From Streptomyces phaeolivaceus (GTDB lineage: Bacteria; Actinomycetota; Actinomycetes; Streptomycetales; Streptomycetaceae), in assembly GCF_009184865.1 (NCBI RefSeq), contig NZ_CP045096.1:7626001-7690000 (forward strand): a DNA stretch of 64,000 nucleotides, in the 5' to 3' direction. The notes below the pieces were generated by a model that ran no database searches, had not been told where the DNA came from, and worked only from the letters and a program-made list of their open reading frames with translations. The position numbers and the translations under genes were made by a program. This document shows, piece after piece, positions 54,740-63,911 of the stretch (position 1 is the first letter of the stretch; each line of letters starts with the position of its first letter).

Positions 54740-55280
54740 CGGCCTGTCCGGGGGCGCGCACGAGGCCGCTCACGGGGACACGTACGAGGGTGGGCTGCGC
54801 AGGGTGGCCCGGGTGATCCTGCTGGACCCGGGGGAGCGCGTCCTGCTGCTCCACGGGCACGAGCCGGACGACCCGGCCGACGACTGGTGGTTCACGCCCG
54901 GCGGCGGTGTGGAGGGCGTGGAGACCCGTGAGGAGGCCGCCCTGCGGGAACTCACGGAGGAGACCGGGATCACCGACGTAGAGCTGGGCCCCGTGCTCTG
55001 GCGGCGGATGTGCTCCTTCCCCTTCGCCGGGCGCCGCTGGGACCAGGACGAGTGGTACTACCTCGCCCGGACCCCCGATACGCACCAGGTGGTGCCCGCC
55101 GCGGCGGGGCTGACGGAGCTGGAACGACGCAGTGTCGCCGGAGCACGCTGGTGGACGTGCGGGGAACTGGCCCGGACGCATGAGACGGTGTACCCGACCA
55201 GGCTCGCCGAACTGCTTCGCACGCTGCTCGACGAGGGTCCCCCGGCCAGACCCGTGGTCCTCGACACCGAAATTGTCTAG
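54729..55280 (+). CDS. NUDIX hydrolase
   Basis: A 183-aa protein with the complete NUDIX box GGGVEGVETREEAALRELTEETGI, fitting the pattern Gx5Ex7REUxEExGU. It would hydrolyse a nucleoside diphosphate linked to some other group; the substrate is not defined by the sequence. The N-terminal 18 residues are disordered. The GTG at 54729 lies within the last codons of sipZ, so it is co-translated with the peptidase. The location downstream of sipZ is conserved in Streptomyces, from memory. Confidence 0.9.
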   Translation: MSADGLSGGAHEAAHGDTYEGGLRRVARVILLDPGERVLLLHGHEPDDPADDWWFTPGGGVEGVETREEAALRELTEETGITDVELGPVLWRRMCSFPFAGRRWDQDEWYYLARTPDTHQVVPAAAGLTELERRSVAGARWWTCGELARTHETVYPTRLAELLRTLLDEGPPARPVVLDTEIV

Positions 55281-55336
55281 GGGCTCGCGGGACTGGCGCA
55301 CAATGGTGGGATCGCACGGCTGAAGGGGAACATGCC

Positions 55337-55645
55337 ATGAGCGCCGAGGACCTCGAGAAGTACGAGACCGAGATGGAGCTGAAGCTCTACCGGGAGTACC
55401 GCGATGTCGTCGGTCTGTTCAAATACGTGATCGAGACCGAGCGGCGTTTCTACCTCACCAATGACTACGAGATGCAGGTGCACTCGGTCCAGGGCGAGGT
55501 GTTCTTCGAGGTGTCGATGGCGGATGCCTGGGTGTGGGACATGTACCGGCCGGCTCGGTTCGTGAAGCAGGTACGGGTGCTCACGTTCAAGGACGTGAAC
55601 ATCGAGGAGCTGAACAAGAGCGATCTGGAGCTGCCGGGCAGCTGA
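55337..55645 (+). CDS. DUF2469 family protein
   Basis: A 102-aa acidic protein: MSAEDLEKYETEMELKLYRE, then YRDVVGLFKYVIETERRFYL, YEMQVHSVQGEVFFEVSMAD and AWVWDMYRPARFVKQVRVLT. These are the blocks of actinobacterial DUF2469, strongly conserved and of unknown function, mostly found next to yraN and rnhB. AAGGGG precedes the ATG, and GGCGCACAATGG about 36 bases upstream looks like a -10 region. No enzyme motif is visible. Confidence 0.92.
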   Translation: MSAEDLEKYETEMELKLYREYRDVVGLFKYVIETERRFYLTNDYEMQVHSVQGEVFFEVSMADAWVWDMYRPARFVKQVRVLTFKDVNIEELNKSDLELPGS

Positions 55646-55773
55646 GCCTGTGGTGGCGGACGGGGGCTGTCATTCGTGTGGGTGACGGAGATATCCACAA
55701 TCGGCTTCTTGTCCACCAAGATCCAATAGCGGGCTGAGCTGCCCTCAGTGTTGGCGCCGGAGGTGGTGCCGAC

Positions 55774-56154
55774 ATGAGCGAGGCACGAGGCGGCGGCGCA
55801 CGAGGTGCGCTCGGGAAGTACGGCGAGGAGCTGGCCGCGCGGCGGCTGGTCCAGGCCGGGATGACGGTCCTGGAGCGCAACTGGCGCGGGGGCAGGGCCG
55901 GCGAGATCGACATCGTGGCCCGTGACGGGGACGCGCTGGTCGTCTGCGAGGTGAAGACCCGCAGGGCCGGCCCCTTCGAGCATCCGATGGCGGCCGTCAC
56001 GACCACCAAGGCGCAGCGGCTGCGCGGCCTCGCCGAACGCTGGCTCCAGGAACACGGAGGGAGCCCACCGGGCGGCGTCCGCATCGACGTCGTGGGCATC
56101 GTCCTCCCCGACCGCGGCGCCCCCGTCGTGGAGCATGTGCGGGGGGTGGCGTGA
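55774..56154 (+). CDS. yraN: YraN / UPF0102 family nuclease-like protein
   Basis: A 126-aa protein with the core [40 protein letters not shown] and [20 protein letters not shown]. The E-I-D...(C)EVK arrangement is the restriction-nuclease-like active-site pattern, so it may be a Holliday-junction-type nuclease, though biochemical proof is scarce for the family. The last base of its stop is the first base of the comM ATG (TGATG), so the two are translationally coupled. Confidence 0.93.
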   Translation: MSEARGGGARGALGKYGEELAARRLVQAGMTVLERNWRGGRAGEIDIVARDGDALVVCEVKTRRAGPFEHPMAAVTTTKAQRLRGLAERWLQEHGGSPPGGVRIDVVGIVLPDRGAPVVEHVRGVA

Positions 56155-57776
56155 TGGGATTCGCCCGCACATGCTCCGTGGCCCTCGTCGGCGTCGAGGG
56201 CGTCGTCGTCGAGGTCCAGGCCGACCTGGAACCGGGCGTCGCCGCCTTCACACTGGTGGGGCTCCCGGACAAGAGCCTGACGGAGAGCAAGGACCGGGTC
56301 AGGGCGGCGGTGGTCAACTCGGGCGCCGAGTGGCCGCAGAAGAAGCTGACGGTGGGGCTCAGCCCCGCCTCGGTGCCGAAGGCCGGCAGCGGGTTCGACC
56401 TGGCGATCGCCTGCGCGATCCTGGGGGCCGCCGAGCGGATCGATCCCCGGGTGCTCTCCGACATCGTGATGATCGGGGAGCTGGGGCTCGACGGCCGTGT
56501 CCGTCCGGTACGGGGCATCCTGCCGGCCGTGCTGGCCGCCGCCGAGGCCGGATACGAGCAGGTGGTCGTGCCGGAGTGCGCCGCCGCGGAGGCCTCGCTG
56601 GTGCCCGGTGTCTCGGTACTGGGCGTGCGCACCCTGCGGCAGCTGATCGCCGTGCTCGCGGACGAGCCCGTGCCGGAGGAGGAGCCCGACGAGGGCCGTC
56701 CTGACCCGCTGTTGGCGGGACTCCGGCTGCCGGGCGCGGGGGCGGCCACCGGGATGCACACCGCGGGAGCCGCCCAGCAGGACCTGGGTCACGACCTGGC
56801 CGACGTCGTCGGGCAGCTCGCGGCCCGGACCGCCGTGGAGGTGGCCGCCGCGGGCGGACACCATCTCTTCCTGGAAGGGCCGCCGGGCGCGGGCAAGACG
56901 ATGCTCGCCGAGCGGCTTCCGGCCATCCTGCCGAAGCTGGCCAGGGAGGAGTCGTTGGAGGTCACGGCGGTGCACTCGATCGCCGGTCTGCTGCCGGCGG
57001 GGAAACCGCTGGTCGACGTGGCGCCCTACTGCGCCCCTCACCACTCGGCCACGATGCAGGCCCTCGTCGGCGGCGGTCAGGGCATCGCCCGGCCCGGTGC
57101 GGTCTCCCTCGCCCACCGTGGAGTGCTCTTCCTCGACGAGACCCCCGAGTTCAGCGGTCAGGCGCTGGATGCCCTGCGGCAGCCGCTGGAGGCGGGGCAT
57201 GTCGTGATCGCGCGGAGCGCGGGGGTGGTGCGCTTCCCGGCGAAATTCCTGATGGTGCTCGCCGCCAATCCCTGTCCTTGTGGGCGCTTCTCACGGACGG
57301 ACGACTTCTGCGAGTGTCCGGCCGCGTTGATCCGCCGCTATCAGGCCCGGCTCTCCGGGCCGCTGCTGGACCGGGTGGACCTACGGGTCGAGGTCGACCG
57401 GGTCACCCGCTCCGAACTCACCCGGCGCGGGGCCCGGGGCGAGTCCACGGCGACGGTCGCCGACCGGGTGCGCTCGGCCAGGGAGCGGGCGGCCGACCGT
57501 CTGCGGGGCACACCGTGGCGGACGAACAGCGAGGTGCCTGGGCGGGAGCTGCGCAGCCGGTGGCATGCGGCGCCGGGCGCGATGGACGAGGCCGAGCGGA
57601 GTCTTGAGCGGGGTGTGCTCACCGCGCGCGGCCTGGACCGGGTCCTGCGGGTCGCCTGGACCATCGCCGACCTCGTCGGTCACGACCGCCCGGACGCGAT
57701 GGACGTCAACCTGGGTCTGCAACTGCGCACCGGAGTTCCCCGAGGGGTGCCGATGGCGATCGGGGCGCTGACATGA
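56154..57776 (+). CDS. comM: YifB/ComM-like AAA ATPase (Mg-chelatase-like)
   Basis: A 540-aa protein: an N-terminal Lon-protease-like domain (LVGLPDKSLTESKDRVRAAV) and an AAA+ core with Walker A GPPGAGKTMLAERL (242-255) and Walker B VLFLDETPEF. A cysteine cluster NPCPCGRFSRTDDFCECP follows, then a winged-helix C-terminus. ComM in other bacteria is a branch-migrating helicase that aids natural transformation. With dprA next to it, the pair looks like the DNA-uptake processing set although Streptomyces are not known to be naturally competent. ATG 56154 is chosen; GTG 56151 is in frame just before it. Confidence 0.92.
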   Translation: MGFARTCSVALVGVEGVVVEVQADLEPGVAAFTLVGLPDKSLTESKDRVRAAVVNSGAEWPQKKLTVGLSPASVPKAGSGFDLAIACAILGAAERIDPRVLSDIVMIGELGLDGRVRPVRGILPAVLAAAEAGYEQVVVPECAAAEASLVPGVSVLGVRTLRQLIAVLADEPVPEEEPDEGRPDPLLAGLRLPGAGAATGMHTAGAAQQDLGHDLADVVGQLAARTAVEVAAAGGHHLFLEGPPGAGKTMLAERLPAILPKLAREESLEVTAVHSIAGLLPAGKPLVDVAPYCAPHHSATMQALVGGGQGIARPGAVSLAHRGVLFLDETPEFSGQALDALRQPLEAGHVVIARSAGVVRFPAKFLMVLAANPCPCGRFSRTDDFCECPAALIRRYQARLSGPLLDRVDLRVEVDRVTRSELTRRGARGESTATVADRVRSARERAADRLRGTPWRTNSEVPGRELRSRWHAAPGAMDEAERSLERGVLTARGLDRVLRVAWTIADLVGHDRPDAMDVNLGLQLRTGVPRGVPMAIGALT

Positions 57777-57825
57777 GGACCGCGGCCTGTGGCCCGTCGG
57801 CGGACGGGCCATCGGCGGGTGGGCG

Positions 57826-58986
57826 ATGACCGGCGGCGGCGCACCGGAGGAAGAGCGGCTCGACCGCGCCTTCCTGGCCCGTGTCATCGAACCCGGGGAC
57901 GAACTCGGCGGGCGGTGGCTGCGGGAGTACGGCGCCCGGGACGTGGTGCGGAGGCTTACCGGGGGCGGGCGACCGCTGCCGGAGGCCTCGGAGAAACGGT
58001 GGGCGGGGCTGTGCGCCCGCGCCGACCGTGCCGATCCTGAAGGAGACCTGCACCAGGCGCGGGAGGCCGGGGTCCGGTTTCTCGTGCCCGGGGACGGGGA
58101 GTGGCCCGGTCAGCTCGATGATCTCGGGGACGGGCGGCCTGTGGGGCTGTGGGTGCGGGGGAGGGCGAATGTGCGGATGTGGGCGTTGCGGTCCGTGGCC
58201 GTGGTGGGGGCGCGTGCCTGTACGGAGTACGGCGCGCACGTCGCGGCCTCGCTGGCGGCGGGGCTCGCCGAGCGGGGATGGGTGGTGGTGTCCGGCGGCG
58301 CCTACGGTGTGGACGGCGCCGCGCACCGGGGCGTGCTCGGCGTCGGCGGGGCGACCGTCGCCGTGCTGGCCTGCGGGGTGGACCGGCCCTATCCCCGGGG
58401 CCATGTGCAGTTGATCGGCAGGATCGCCGAACAGGGCCTGGTGGTCGGGGAGTTGCCGCCGGGGGAGCATCCGACGTCGAGCCGGTTCATTCTGCGGAAC
58501 CGGGTCATCGCCGCCCTCACCCGGGGGACCGTGGTCGTGGAGGCCGCCTACCGCAGCGGCGCGCTGGTCACGGCGCGGGCGGCCCAGCGGTTGGGTCGAT
58601 TCACGATGGGTGTGCCGGGGCCGGCGACCTCGGCCCTCTCGGCCGGAGTGCACGAACTGCTGCGGGGCGACGCCGTGCTCGTGTCGGACGCCGCCGAAGT
58701 CGTCGAGTTGGTCGGTGACATGGGAGAGCTGGCGCCGGACCGGCGAGGGCCCGTGCTCCCCCGTGATCTGCTGGAACCCGGAGCGCGCCAGGTGCTGGCC
58801 GCGCTGCCCGGACAGGGCACCGCGGCCGTCGACGAGGTCGCCCGGGGCGCGGGCACCTCCGTGGACGAGGCGGTCGGGAGACTGTACGAACTCCGCGCAC
58901 TTGGATACGTCGAACGACACGGCGACGGCTGGAAGTTGACACGCCAGGCGATGATCTCCGTATCGCCGGATCGGAGGCCTGGTTGA
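57826..58986 (+). CDS. dprA: DNA-processing protein DprA
   Basis: A 386-aa protein with an N-terminal SAM-like domain and a Rossmann core: [40 protein letters not shown] and [20 protein letters not shown], then [22 protein letters not shown]-terminal winged helix ([20 protein letters not shown]) follows. DprA loads RecA on single-stranded DNA. The ATG at 57826 lies 49 bases after comM. It is the standard neighbour in actinobacteria, where its role outside transformation is unsettled. Confidence 0.93.
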   Translation: MTGGGAPEEERLDRAFLARVIEPGDELGGRWLREYGARDVVRRLTGGGRPLPEASEKRWAGLCARADRADPEGDLHQAREAGVRFLVPGDGEWPGQLDDLGDGRPVGLWVRGRANVRMWALRSVAVVGARACTEYGAHVAASLAAGLAERGWVVVSGGAYGVDGAAHRGVLGVGGATVAVLACGVDRPYPRGHVQLIGRIAEQGLVVGELPPGEHPTSSRFILRNRVIAALTRGTVVVEAAYRSGALVTARAAQRLGRFTMGVPGPATSALSAGVHELLRGDAVLVSDAAEVVELVGDMGELAPDRRGPVLPRDLLEPGARQVLAALPGQGTAAVDEVARGAGTSVDEAVGRLYELRALGYVERHGDGWKLTRQAMISVSPDRRPG

Positions 58987-59270
58987 CCGAGCGTGTTCGG
59001 CCGTCCGGGGGAACGCCGACAGCCTTGCGGTTTCCGGCAGTTGGCGTCCGGACCAGGTCACACAGCGCGATCGCCGTGCCCCCGGGGGGCGCCCAGCGGA
59101 ACGTATCTGCGCACCGGCGGTCCCTCGCCCTTCGCGCACTGCGACTCCCCAGTCACGCTACGCTCACAAGGATTCCCCTCAGGGCAGGCGATCAGGACAG
59201 GCAACTCGACATCAGACCGACAGCTCACCCAGGCACCCCCAGTTCACGGCAGAACGGCACAAGGCGACGA

Positions 59271-60107
59271 ATGCCCCAGCACACCTCCGGGTCTGACCGG
59301 GCGGCGGTTCCCTCCGCCGCCCGCGGCACCGTGCGCCCGCCCGCCCCCTCGACACTCGACGAGCTGTGGCGGACGTACAAGACGACGGGCGACGAACGGC
59401 TGCGCGAGCAGTTGATCCTGCACTACTCACCGCTGGTGAAGTACGTCGCGGGCCGGGTGAGTGTCGGTCTGCCGGCCAATGTCGAGCAGGCCGACTTCGT
59501 CTCCTCCGGGGTCTTCGGGCTCATCGACGCGATCGAGAAGTTCGACATCGACCGCGAGATCAAGTTCGAGACGTACGCGATCACCCGGATCCGGGGCGCG
59601 ATGATCGACGAGCTGCGCGCGCTGGACTGGATCCCCCGGTCGGTGCGGCAGAAGGCCCGCAATGTGGAGCGGGCCTACGCCACGCTGGAGTCACGGCTCA
59701 GACGCACCCCGAGCGAGGGTGAGGTGGCCGTCGAGATGGGGATCGCGGTCGACGAACTCCACGCGGTCTTCAGTCAGTTGTCGCTGGCCAATGTGGTGGC
59801 GCTGGAGGAGCTGCTGCATGTCGGGGGCGAGGGCGGCGACCGGCTGAGTCTGATGGACACGCTGGAGGACACGGCCGCGGACAACCCGGTCGAGGTCGCC
59901 GAGGACCGGGAGCTGCGCCGCTTCCTGGCGCGGGCCATCAACACGCTGCCGGAGCGGGAGAAGACCGTCGTCACGCTGTACTACTACGAGGGCCTCACGC
60001 TCGCGGAGATCGGGAACGTGCTGGGGGTCACCGAGAGCCGGGTGAGCCAGATCCACACGAAGTCGGTGCTGCAGCTGCGGGCGAAGCTGGCGAGTTTCGG
60101 CCGCTGA
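59271..60107 (+). CDS. whiG: RNA polymerase sigma factor WhiG
   Basis: A 278-aa FliA-like sigma factor that commits aerial hyphae to sporulation. Region 2 is [20 protein letters not shown] and [20 protein letters not shown] through [20 protein letters not shown]. Region 3 covers [20 protein letters not shown], and region 4 holds [20 protein letters not shown] and [20 protein letters not shown]. In S. coelicolor it transcribes whiH and whiI and is held inactive by RsiG with c-di-GMP. ATG 59271 gives the known family start. The 284-base gap upstream (58987-59270) should contain its promoter; no strong element was fixed. Confidence 0.95.
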   Translation: MPQHTSGSDRAAVPSAARGTVRPPAPSTLDELWRTYKTTGDERLREQLILHYSPLVKYVAGRVSVGLPANVEQADFVSSGVFGLIDAIEKFDIDREIKFETYAITRIRGAMIDELRALDWIPRSVRQKARNVERAYATLESRLRRTPSEGEVAVEMGIAVDELHAVFSQLSLANVVALEELLHVGGEGGDRLSLMDTLEDTAADNPVEVAEDRELRRFLARAINTLPEREKTVVTLYYYEGLTLAEIGNVLGVTESRVSQIHTKSVLQLRAKLASFGR

Positions 60108-60268
60108 ACGGCCTCGGACGGCCTCGGACGGCCTTGCTCGGGCTGCGGCCGGGCTGTTTGGCCGGGCTGTGGTCCGGGGCTCGGCAGGGGCCCGGGGTGG
60201 GGGCTCGGAGGGGGCTCGTGCGGGGAAGGCATTCCCGTGGGTGGCGGTCCGTCCGTAAAGTGGATGAC

Positions 60269-60850
60269 GTGCCAAGGATTCGAGCGGCCTCCGTGGCCGA
60301 GCACCGGTCGATGCAGCGAGCCGCCCTGCTGGACGCGGCTCGGTCCCTGCTGTCCGAGGGCGGGACGGAGGCGTTGACGTTCCCCGCGCTCGCCGAGCGG
60401 ACGGGGCTGGCGCGGTCGTCCGTCTATGAGTACTTCAAATCCCGGGCCGCCGTGGTCCAGGAACTGTGCGAGGTCGACTTCCCGGTCTGGGCGGCGGAGG
60501 TCGAGGCGGCGATGGCCTCGGTCGAGCGGCCCGAGGGCAAGGTCGAGGCGTACGTCCGCAAGCAGTTGGAGCTGGTCGGGGACCGGCGGCATCGGGCCGT
60601 CGTGGCGATCTCGGCGAGTGAGCTGGACGCCGGGGCGCGGGAGAAGATCCGGGCCGCGCACGGTGGGCTCGTGGCGATGATCGTGGAGGCGTTGGCGGAG
60701 CTCGGGCAGGCGGAGCCCCGGTTGGGGGCGATGCTGTTGCAGGGGGTCGTGGACGCGGCTGTGCGGCGGATCGAGCTGGGGGCCGCCGAGGATCCCTCCG
60801 CTATCACCGAGGCCGCCGTGGCCATGGCTCTGCGGGGGGTTCGGGGCTGA
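60269..60850 (+). CDS. TetR-family transcriptional regulator
   Basis: A 193-aa protein. The N-terminal HTH is RAALLDAARSLLSEGGTEAL plus TFPALAERTGLARSSVYEYF, closely fitting the TetR consensus. The remainder is a helical ligand domain without recognisable ligand. Position between whiG and the M23 gene agrees with S. coelicolor, from memory. GTG 60269 matches the family N-terminus VPRIRAASVAEHRSMQ. GTG 60260 and a much longer upstream frame are possible, but the latter is Gly/Arg-rich and unlikely to be coding. Confidence 0.88.
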   Translation: MPRIRAASVAEHRSMQRAALLDAARSLLSEGGTEALTFPALAERTGLARSSVYEYFKSRAAVVQELCEVDFPVWAAEVEAAMASVERPEGKVEAYVRKQLELVGDRRHRAVVAISASELDAGAREKIRAAHGGLVAMIVEALAELGQAEPRLGAMLLQGVVDAAVRRIELGAAEDPSAITEAAVAMALRGVRG

Positions 60851-60952
60851 GCGTGCGGCGCCTTGCCTCGGGGCCGGGCCCTCGTGGCTTCGGCGCCCTC
60901 CGCCAGGGCTGAGCCGGGGCGGGGTGGGCCGGGGTGGGCCGGGAGAACCCCG

Positions 60953-61681
60953 TTACCCGGGGACCGGCAGTAGGCGTGAGGGGCCCCGGCGTAGGAGCCA
61001 TGGCGGCAGTAGGGACAGTGGGTCCAGGTAGGTGTCGCCTCTGCGCAGGCCCCAGTGGAGGCAGGCCGTCGGGCAGTGGGACGGGGCTGCCTCCAGGGCG
61101 CCGAGAAGGGTGCCCGCAGTCACCTCGTCGCCCTTTTGTGCCGATGCGCGTACCGGCTCGTAGGTTGTGCGCAGGGGCGGGTCGCCCGTGCCGGTCAGCT
61201 CGACCGTGACGACTCCGCGGCCCGCGACCCGGCCCGCGAAGGACACCTGGCCCGGCGCGACCGCGCGTACCGGGGAGCCGGCGGGGGCGGACAGGTCGAC
61301 GCCTCGATGGCCCCGGGCGTAGGGGGTCGGCGGCGGGTCCCAGGAGCGGACCACCAAGGGGCGCAGGCCCACCGGCCAGGCACGGCCCACGGCGGGTACG
61401 GACTCGTCGGCGCCCGGTGGTCCCGGGGCCGCGCGTGGTGCCGTCGTCCCGGCCGTGGCCAGGAGTGTCGAGGTCAGACACAGCAGTAAGGCCAGCCACA
61501 CTCTCGCTCGCCGTGCGGGCCTTCGCCGGTGAGGCGACTCGTGAGGCGACTCGTGACGCGACTCGTGACGCGACTCGTGAGGCGACTCGTGACGCGACTC
61601 GTGAGGCGACTCGTGAGGCGACTCGTGACGCGACCCGTGACGCGACTTGTGACGCAACTCGTCAGGCATCTCTTGAGACAT
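60953..61681 (-). CDS. M23-type (LytM) peptidase-like secreted protein with HES tetrapeptide repeat
   Basis: A 242-aa protein. Residues 1-50 hold a run of RHES/PHES tetrapeptides encoded by the 12-base repeats at 61534-61665. A signal-like helix ARVWLALLLCLTSTLLATAG (about 59-78) comes after, and the M23 domain follows. GHRGVDLSAPAGSPVRAVAP supplies the HxxxD zinc ligands. The usual HxH near the C-terminus reads CLHWG, so the first histidine is Cys, and peptidase activity is doubtful. A Gly-rich linker and a basic C-terminus close it. The ATG at 61681 includes the repeats. A start after them, beside the signal peptide, cannot be excluded. It is convergent with the TetR gene. Confidence 0.78.
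   Translation of the reverse strand: MSQEMPDELRHKSRHGSRHESPHESPHESRHESPHESRHESRHESPHESPHRRRPARRARVWLALLLCLTSTLLATAGTTAPRAAPGPPGADESVPAVGRAWPVGLRPLVVRSWDPPPTPYARGHRGVDLSAPAGSPVRAVAPGQVSFAGRVAGRGVVTVELTGTGDPPLRTTYEPVRASAQKGDEVTAGTLLGALEAAPSHCPTACLHWGLRRGDTYLDPLSLLPPWLLRRGPSRLLPVPG
61534..61665. repeat. 12-base tandem minisatellite in the M23 gene, 11 units
   Basis: Eleven head-to-tail copies of GCGACTCGTGA(G/C), the last three degenerate (GCGACCCGTGAC, GCGACTTGTGAC, GCAACTCGTCAG). In the reverse frame each unit encodes one tetrapeptide (RHES or PHES). Units have no spacers, so it is not a CRISPR array. Length variation between strains is expected from such repeats. Confidence 0.9.
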
Positions 61682-61954
61682 GGGGGAAGCGTCCCGCGAG
61701 TGGCGTGATCATGGCCGGGATCTGTGGAGTACTCGTCGGTTGTGGATATCGGCGTCACCCGGGGCCTCCCGGGTCCCGTACACTTCTGGTGGCGATCCGG
61801 GTCACCGGGTCGACTTCGCACGCCCCGGTACGAGGCCCTTCACGGGTCCGTATCAGCGCCCCTCGGTCCTTAGTGGCAACGGCGCATCGCGGGCGTCAGG
61901 CGCGGGAGCCGTCCGGTTCCCGCGGCACAACCGAGAAATTCAAGGAGAACGGCC

Positions 61955-62881
61955 ATGGCCGTCGTCACGATGCGGGAGCTGCTGGAAAGCGGCGTCCACT
62001 TCGGTCACCAGACCCGTCGTTGGAACCCGAAGATGAAGCGCTTCATCTTCACGGAGCGCAACGGCATCTACATCATCGACCTGCTCCAGTCGCTGTCGTA
62101 CATCGACCGCGCCTACGAGTTCGTCAAGGAGACCGTCGCCCACGGCGGCACGGTCATGTTCGTCGGCACGAAGAAGCAGGCGCAGGAGGCCATCGCCGAG
62201 CAGGCCACCCGCGTCGGCATGCCCTACGTCAACCAGCGCTGGCTGGGCGGCATGCTCACCAACTTCTCGACCGTCTACAAGCGTCTGCAGCGCCTCAAGG
62301 AGCTTGAGCAGATCGACTTCGAGGACGTCGCGTCGTCGGGTCTGACCAAGAAGGAGCTCCTGGTCCTCTCGCGTGAGAAGGCCAAGCTGGAGAAGACCCT
62401 CGGTGGTATCCGCGAGATGCAGAAGGTGCCCAGCGCCGTCTGGATCGTGGACACCAAGAAGGAGCACATCGCGGTCGGCGAGGCCCGGAAGCTCAACATC
62501 CCGGTCGTCGCCATCCTCGACACCAACTGCGACCCCGACGAGGTCGACTACAAGATCCCCGGCAACGACGACGCGATCCGCTCCGTCACGCTGCTCACCC
62601 GTGTGATCGCGGACGCGGTCGCCGAGGGCCTCATCTCCCGTTCGCGTGTCGCGACCGAGGGCAAGGGCGACAAGGCCGCCGGCGAGCCGCTGGCCGCCTG
62701 GGAGCGCGACCTGCTCGAGGGCGAGAAGAAGGCGGACGAGGCTCCGGCCGCCGCTGAGGCTCCGGCCGAGGCTGCTGCCGAGGCCCCCGCCGAGACCGAG
62801 GCTCCGGCCGAGGCCGTCGCCGAGGCCCCCGTCGCCGAGGTCGAGGCCGAGGCTCCGGCCGCGGACGCCGAGCAGGCCTGA
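61955..62881 (+). CDS. rpsB: 30S ribosomal protein S2
   Basis: A 308-aa protein. The N-terminus [20 protein letters not shown] and [20 protein letters not shown], plus [20 protein letters not shown] and [20 protein letters not shown], are S2 signatures. The C-terminal 60 residues are an Ala/Glu/Pro tail ([20 protein letters not shown]) missing in E. coli but common in Streptomyces. AAGGAG precedes the ATG. The leader of about 270 bases is long, and a TACACT box at about 61776 might be its -10. Confidence 0.97.
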   Translation: MAVVTMRELLESGVHFGHQTRRWNPKMKRFIFTERNGIYIIDLLQSLSYIDRAYEFVKETVAHGGTVMFVGTKKQAQEAIAEQATRVGMPYVNQRWLGGMLTNFSTVYKRLQRLKELEQIDFEDVASSGLTKKELLVLSREKAKLEKTLGGIREMQKVPSAVWIVDTKKEHIAVGEARKLNIPVVAILDTNCDPDEVDYKIPGNDDAIRSVTLLTRVIADAVAEGLISRSRVATEGKGDKAAGEPLAAWERDLLEGEKKADEAPAAAEAPAEAAAEAPAETEAPAEAVAEAPVAEVEAEAPAADAEQA

Positions 62882-62909
62882 CCTTCACGGTCGTAAGGCT
62901 GTCGAGATG

Positions 62910-62942
62910 ACGGCGGGTGGCGCCGAGCACGCCACCCGCCGT
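62910..62942 (+). terminator. Hairpin between rpsB and tsf
   Basis: ACGGCGGGTGGCG (62910-62922) and CGCCACCCGCCGT (62930-62942) form a perfect 13-bp stem with a 7-base loop, 29 bases after the rpsB stop. It may be a partial terminator or attenuator setting the S2 to EF-Ts ratio; no T-run follows. Confidence 0.7.
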
Positions 62943-63074
62943 TCATCCACAGCCACTAGATCTTCGTGGCCGTGGAAACCCCACAACCCGTAGATCTTCG
63001 GCGGGCGCCCGCCCTGAGCGCGGCGGCGGACGCCGACTTCGAGACTTCGAACTCCGAGAAGAGATTCACAGATC

Positions 63075-63911
63075 ATGGCGAACTACACCGCCGCTGACGT
63101 CAAGAAGCTCCGTGAGCTCACCGGCGCCGGCATGATGGACTGCAAGAAGGCCCTGGACGAGGCCGAGGGCAGCGTCGACAAGGCCGTCGAGGCCCTGCGC
63201 ATCAAGGGCCAGAAGGGCGTCGCCAAGCGCGAGGGCCGCTCCGCCGAGAACGGCGCCGTCGTCTCCCTCATCGCCGACGACAACACCTCCGGTGTCCTGG
63301 TCGAGCTGAAGTGCGAGACGGACTTCGTCGCCAAGGGCGAGAAGTTCCAGGCCGCCGCCCACGCGATCGCCGCGCACGTCGCCGCGACCTCCCCGGCCGA
63401 CCTTCAGGCCCTGCTCGCCTCCGAGATCGAGGCCGGCAAGACCGTCCAGGCGTACGTGGACGAGGCCAACGCCAACCTCGGCGAGAAGATCGTCCTCGAC
63501 CGCTTCGCGCAGTACGCCGACGGCTTCGTCTTCTCCTACATGCACCGCACCATGCCCGACCTGCCCCCGCAGATCGGTGTCCTGGTCGAGCTGGACAAGG
63601 CCGACGCCGACGTCGCCAAGGGCATCGCCCAGCACATCGCCGCCTTCGCGCCGAAGTACCTGGCCAAGGAGGACGTGCCGGCCGAGGTCGTCGAGTCCGA
63701 GCGCCGCGTCGCCGAGGAGACCACCCGCGCCGAGGGCAAGCCCGAGGCCGCCCTGCCGAAGATCGTCGAGGGTCGCCTCAACGGCTTCTTCAAGGACGCC
63801 ACGCTGCTCGGCCAGCCGTACGCGCTGGACAACAAGAAGTCCGTCCAGAAGGTCCTGGACGAGGCCGGTGTCACCCTGAAGCGCTTCACGCGCATCAAGG
63901 TCGGCATCTGA
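63075..63911 (+). CDS. tsf: Translation elongation factor Ts
   Basis: A 278-aa factor that recycles EF-Tu from the GDP form. MANYTAADVKKLRELTGAGM, then MDCKKALDEAEGSVDKAVEA, is the UBA-like N-terminus, and GAVVSLIADDNTSGVLVELK, CETDFVAKGEKFQ and LDNKKSVQKVLDEAGVTLKR mark the core and C-terminal module. Length is typical of the actinobacterial form. The gene lies after rpsB with a hairpin between. No ribosome-binding site of full strength is seen (GAGAAGAG). Confidence 0.97.
   Translation: MANYTAADVKKLRELTGAGMMDCKKALDEAEGSVDKAVEALRIKGQKGVAKREGRSAENGAVVSLIADDNTSGVLVELKCETDFVAKGEKFQAAAHAIAAHVAATSPADLQALLASEIEAGKTVQAYVDEANANLGEKIVLDRFAQYADGFVFSYMHRTMPDLPPQIGVLVELDKADADVAKGIAQHIAAFAPKYLAKEDVPAEVVESERRVAEETTRAEGKPEAALPKIVEGRLNGFFKDATLLGQPYALDNKKSVQKVLDEAGVTLKRFTRIKVGI

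Noticed and set aside
61534..61665. Possible CRISPR-like repeats
   Set aside because: Units are 12 bases, contiguous and coding, with no unique spacers and no cas genes nearby.
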